From: a virus | Length of the DNA stretch: 34,536 nucleotides | Virus record (IMG/VR): IMGVR_UViG_3300022939_001431 | Coordinates: 1-34,536 of that record | Reading direction: 5' to 3' (one strand) | Shown here: positions 32,689 through 34,536 of the stretch, piece by piece | Layout: each line of letters starts with the position of its first letter | Numbering within the stretch: the stretch's first letter is position 1 | Notes under the pieces: generated by a model | Seen by the model: only the letters and a program-made list of their open reading frames with translations | Database searches by the model: none | What the model was told of the DNA's origin: nothing | Position numbers and translations under genes: made by a program

Positions 32689-33337
32689 GACAACAAAACT
32701 TTTTTATGACATTTATCCGTACAAAATTGACCTAAGACTACAGCTTGCTCCAATATTTAGAGAAAAAAAGTTCGGATATACTAGAGAAGTTTTAGACTAT
32801 ATCCAATTAGATTACGAGCTTGGTAGACCTTTAATATGGAGGAAGGGTTATAGGACCACAGAGCCTCTAGAAATAAACTCTTTTTTAGATGCTAAATTAT
32901 TTTTCAATATTTGCCAAAGTTTAAATTATGAGGATTATAAATTAAGAGTTGAACAATCACATTTAGCTCTTTATACTAAAGAATATTCTATAGTAGATAA
33001 AATAAAAAACCTTATGCATGATAAAATTGTTAGTATTCATGAACCAAATAAGCAAGTTGATTTACAACCAAATACAATCTATACTGAAAAACCAATCGAA
33101 TACGAATACAAAGTTACACTAGGAAACAAAGTAAACCCTGGTGCAGGCAAATGGATAGAGAATAATCCATCACTAATTAAGGCTGGTCAAATTTGTATTG
33201 AAAATATTAAAAATGACGGTTATACACAGGGTTTTTACATATTTGCAAAAAACGAAAAGGTGCTTAACCTTTTATCTATCGCACTAGGTGGCAATATCAA
33301 GCGTGTCGACAAGTATATCAACATAACGCAAAGTTGA
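32675..33337 (+). CDS. Conserved phage protein of unknown function
   Basis: Encodes about 220 residues (LKTLETTKLFYDIYPYKIDL...). I prefer a TTG start at 32675 (or 32672), since AAAGGAG at 32661-32667 is well placed for it; the ATG at 32651 lies inside the ClpA-like gene before that site. The sequence is Lys/Tyr/Leu-rich with no membrane segment. The last third (YTQGFYIFAKNEKVLNLLSI, then ALGGNIKRVDKY) looks like a compact alpha/beta domain. It overlaps clpA by 14 bases, so it is probably co-translated and might be an adaptor or client of it. No family is recognised. Confidence 0.55.
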   Translation: MKTLETTKLFYDIYPYKIDLRLQLAPIFREKKFGYTREVLDYIQLDYELGRPLIWRKGYRTTEPLEINSFLDAKLFFNICQSLNYEDYKLRVEQSHLALYTKEYSIVDKIKNLMHDKIVSIHEPNKQVDLQPNTIYTEKPIEYEYKVTLGNKVNPGAGKWIENNPSLIKAGQICIENIKNDGYTQGFYIFAKNEKVLNLLSIALGGNIKRVDKYINITQS

Positions 33338-33343
33338 TAAATA
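33336..33343 (+). promoter_or_regulatory. Late-promoter-like octamer GATAAATA
   Basis: TTGATAAATACTG overlaps the stop of the preceding gene and lies 4 bases before the ATG at 33348. The exact GATAAATAC sequence also occurs at 14433. A leaderless message, or reading into the gene at 33699, would follow if it acts. Confidence 0.45.
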
Positions 33344-33347
33344 CTGT

Positions 33348-33689
33348 ATGCCAAGTAATAGTGAAACAATTTTAACACAACAAACGCATCCAGCGGATAG
33401 CTCTACTCAAACCGTAACTGGTGACAAGTATAAGGGCGACGGTTACTACGGACGTAGTGACGGAATACATACGATTCAGTATAATTATACTGATTTAATA
33501 GGTACGATTACAATACAAGGAACACTTGCAGTAACGCCTGCTAACGAAGATTGGTTTGATGTACATACATATACAGAAACTAGTGCTACAGATAGTAAAA
33601 TTGTAAACTTTACAGGAAATTACGTGTGGATCAGAGCAAAATTAGAGTATACACAAGGCACTGTACACCAAATTTTATTAAACCATTAA
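33348..33689 (+). CDS. Small virion-type beta-rich protein
   Basis: A 113-residue protein. TGDKYKGDGYYGRSDGIHTI, LIGTITIQGTLAVTPANEDW and NFTGNYVWIRAKLEYTQGTV are features of a small beta-sandwich protein I recognise from structural regions of marine T4-like phages. There are no Cys or membrane segments. A late-type octamer lies just upstream. A minor capsid or tail decoration protein is likely. Spacing to the next gene is nine bases with AAGGAAG. Confidence 0.65.
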   Translation: MPSNSETILTQQTHPADSSTQTVTGDKYKGDGYYGRSDGIHTIQYNYTDLIGTITIQGTLAVTPANEDWFDVHTYTETSATDSKIVNFTGNYVWIRAKLEYTQGTVHQILLNH

Positions 33690-33698
33690 GGAAGTATT

Positions 33699-34457
33699 AT
33701 GGAACATTTTATTAGAGTAGTAATGGAAAACACAGATGAACTTCATGAAGGACTAAATGAAGATGTATTTCCAGGTTGTGAATTTTTAGAATCTGAGCAG
33801 GGAGCATCAGTATTTCATATACCTTTAAATAGACAACTGACCGATGAAGAAGCAGACGAATATGCTGACAAACTTGTTGAATATGTAACAGGTTTAGGTT
33901 ATGAAGATTTTGATATCGAAATAAGCACAGATGAAGAAGCACCATTAGAAGAAACTTATGACGGTGATGATTTCTTTGAAGAATATGGTGTTATGTGGTT
34001 CAACGAAGATGAAGATGAAGGCTTAGACGAAAGATCAGAATTTGAAAAATACAGAAATATGCGTATTGTTTACGATCCAGAAACATTGGAAATAAAAAAA
34101 ACGTATCCGATGATGCATATCAAACAATCTACTGCTGACGCTGATAGAATGGGATTAGTAGCAACAGATGGTGCTCAATATTTAGAACTTAGAAAAAAAA
34201 GAAAAGCAATGGACGAAGCAGAATATCAAGGACGCAAAGTTAAACTTGGCAAACCTATGCGTGGAGATGTTAAGAAGTTCAAAGTATACGTAAGAGATCC
34301 AAAGACTAAAAACATAAAGAAAGTTAACTTTGGTGATCCTAATATGAAAATTAAAAAATCCAATCCTGCTAGACGCAGAAGTTTCCGTGCAAGACACAAC
34401 TGTGATAATCCAGGTCCAAGAACAAAAGCAAGGTACTGGAGTTGTAGGAAGTGGTAA
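33699..34457 (+). CDS. Conserved phage protein with acidic N-terminus and basic C-terminal domain
   Basis: A 252-residue protein in two parts. Residues 1-120 are strongly acidic (EEADEYADKL, STDEEAPLEETYDGDDF, NEDEDEGLDE). The last 75 residues are basic (GRKVKLGKPMRGDVKKFKVY, NPARRRSFRARHNCDNPGPR, TKARYWSCRKW) and form a domain that recurs in marine T4-like phages; C and H residues in RHNCD and YWSCR could bind metal or nucleic acid. The charge split suggests an assembly factor or an internal head protein. Not identified beyond that. The stop is followed at once by the next ATG. Confidence 0.62.
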   Translation: MEHFIRVVMENTDELHEGLNEDVFPGCEFLESEQGASVFHIPLNRQLTDEEADEYADKLVEYVTGLGYEDFDIEISTDEEAPLEETYDGDDFFEEYGVMWFNEDEDEGLDERSEFEKYRNMRIVYDPETLEIKKTYPMMHIKQSTADADRMGLVATDGAQYLELRKKRKAMDEAEYQGRKVKLGKPMRGDVKKFKVYVRDPKTKNIKKVNFGDPNMKIKKSNPARRRSFRARHNCDNPGPRTKARYWSCRKW

Positions 34458-34536
34458 ATGAAGTTCACTGATTTTAAAGTTCTCAACGAAGCTGGTATAA
34501 GTAAAGCACTGCTATTGAAACATAGCGGGAAGTACC
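34458..34536 (+). CDS. Start of a further gene (3' partial)
   Basis: ATG 34458 directly follows the previous stop (TAAATG) and opens MKFTDFKVLNEAGISKALLL, then KHSGKY, up to the window edge. Only 26 residues are visible. The helical start is of a kind seen in conserved marine T4-like phage proteins next to the preceding family, but nothing more can be said. Confidence 0.55.
   Translation, partial: MKFTDFKVLNEAGISKALLLKHSGKY

Overview
The window looks like part of an AT-rich genome of a T4-like marine myovirus. The support is a T4 gp44-type clamp-loader ATPase, PhoH, ThyX, a MazG-like hydrolase, tail proteins with the N-terminal module (I..AN.G.GD.LR.AF.K.NENF.E) known from marine T4-like phages, and intergenic copies of an octamer close to the T4 late promoter (TATAAATA). 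Several genes resemble alphaproteobacterial host genes, above all a 7Fe-type ferredoxin (FdxA/FdI) and a Bax-inhibitor-1/YccA protein. A marine alphaproteobacterial host (SAR11-like or similar) is therefore likely, but this is inference.

Layout. (A) 1-18346, + strand: a tail-fibre/adhesin/baseplate cluster. It holds a large fibre-like protein cut by the left edge, a second fibre protein, a lectin-like protein, a 2114-residue protein joining an S8 subtilase to Calx-beta repeats, glycine-rich segments and a cupredoxin domain, a split-off glycine-rich partner, and several smaller tail proteins. (B) 18356-21407: a fragment resembling the GRGS region of DNA polymerase III alpha, a conserved charged protein, a GroES-like co-chaperonin, MazG-like, BI-1/YccA-like and HAD-nucleotidase-like proteins. 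(C) 21404-24309: a consensus sigma70-type promoter, a small membrane protein, gp44, a 2OG-Fe(II) oxygenase, ferredoxin, a small charged protein and ThyX, mostly joined by ATGA or short overlaps and closed by a hairpin terminator. (D) 24308-25027: phoH, the only minus-strand gene. (E) 25140-29535: late genes, with two conserved proteins of unknown function, a tiny Cys/His protein, and a lysis block (GH19 endolysin, inner- and outer-membrane spanin candidates, an NlpC/P60-like lipoprotein, two membrane proteins that may be holin-related). (F) 29540-34536: DnaJ-like and ClpA-like chaperones (the latter behind a second copy of the same sigma70-type promoter), an unknown gene, a small virion-type protein, an acidic/basic two-part protein and the start of another gene at the right edge.

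How it fits together: early/middle functions (nucleotide supply, clamp loading, redox, chaperones) appear driven by host-type promoters with TTGACT-N17-TATACT, while structural and lysis genes carry nATAAATA late-type octamers. Three chaperone-type genes (GroES-like, DnaJ-like, ClpA-like) plus a BI-1/YccA homologue suggest unusual investment in controlling host protein folding and proteolysis.

The most striking sequence-level signal is the apparent total absence of GCWGC (GCAGC/GCTGC). Every Ala-Ala pair I checked, about 40 across the window, uses GCG or GCC as its first codon, although GCA and GCT are the common alanine codons elsewhere. Coding density is very high: no gene-free stretch exceeds 300 bases, the longest being 25028-25173. 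I saw no tRNA, CRISPR array, insertion sequence or rRNA.
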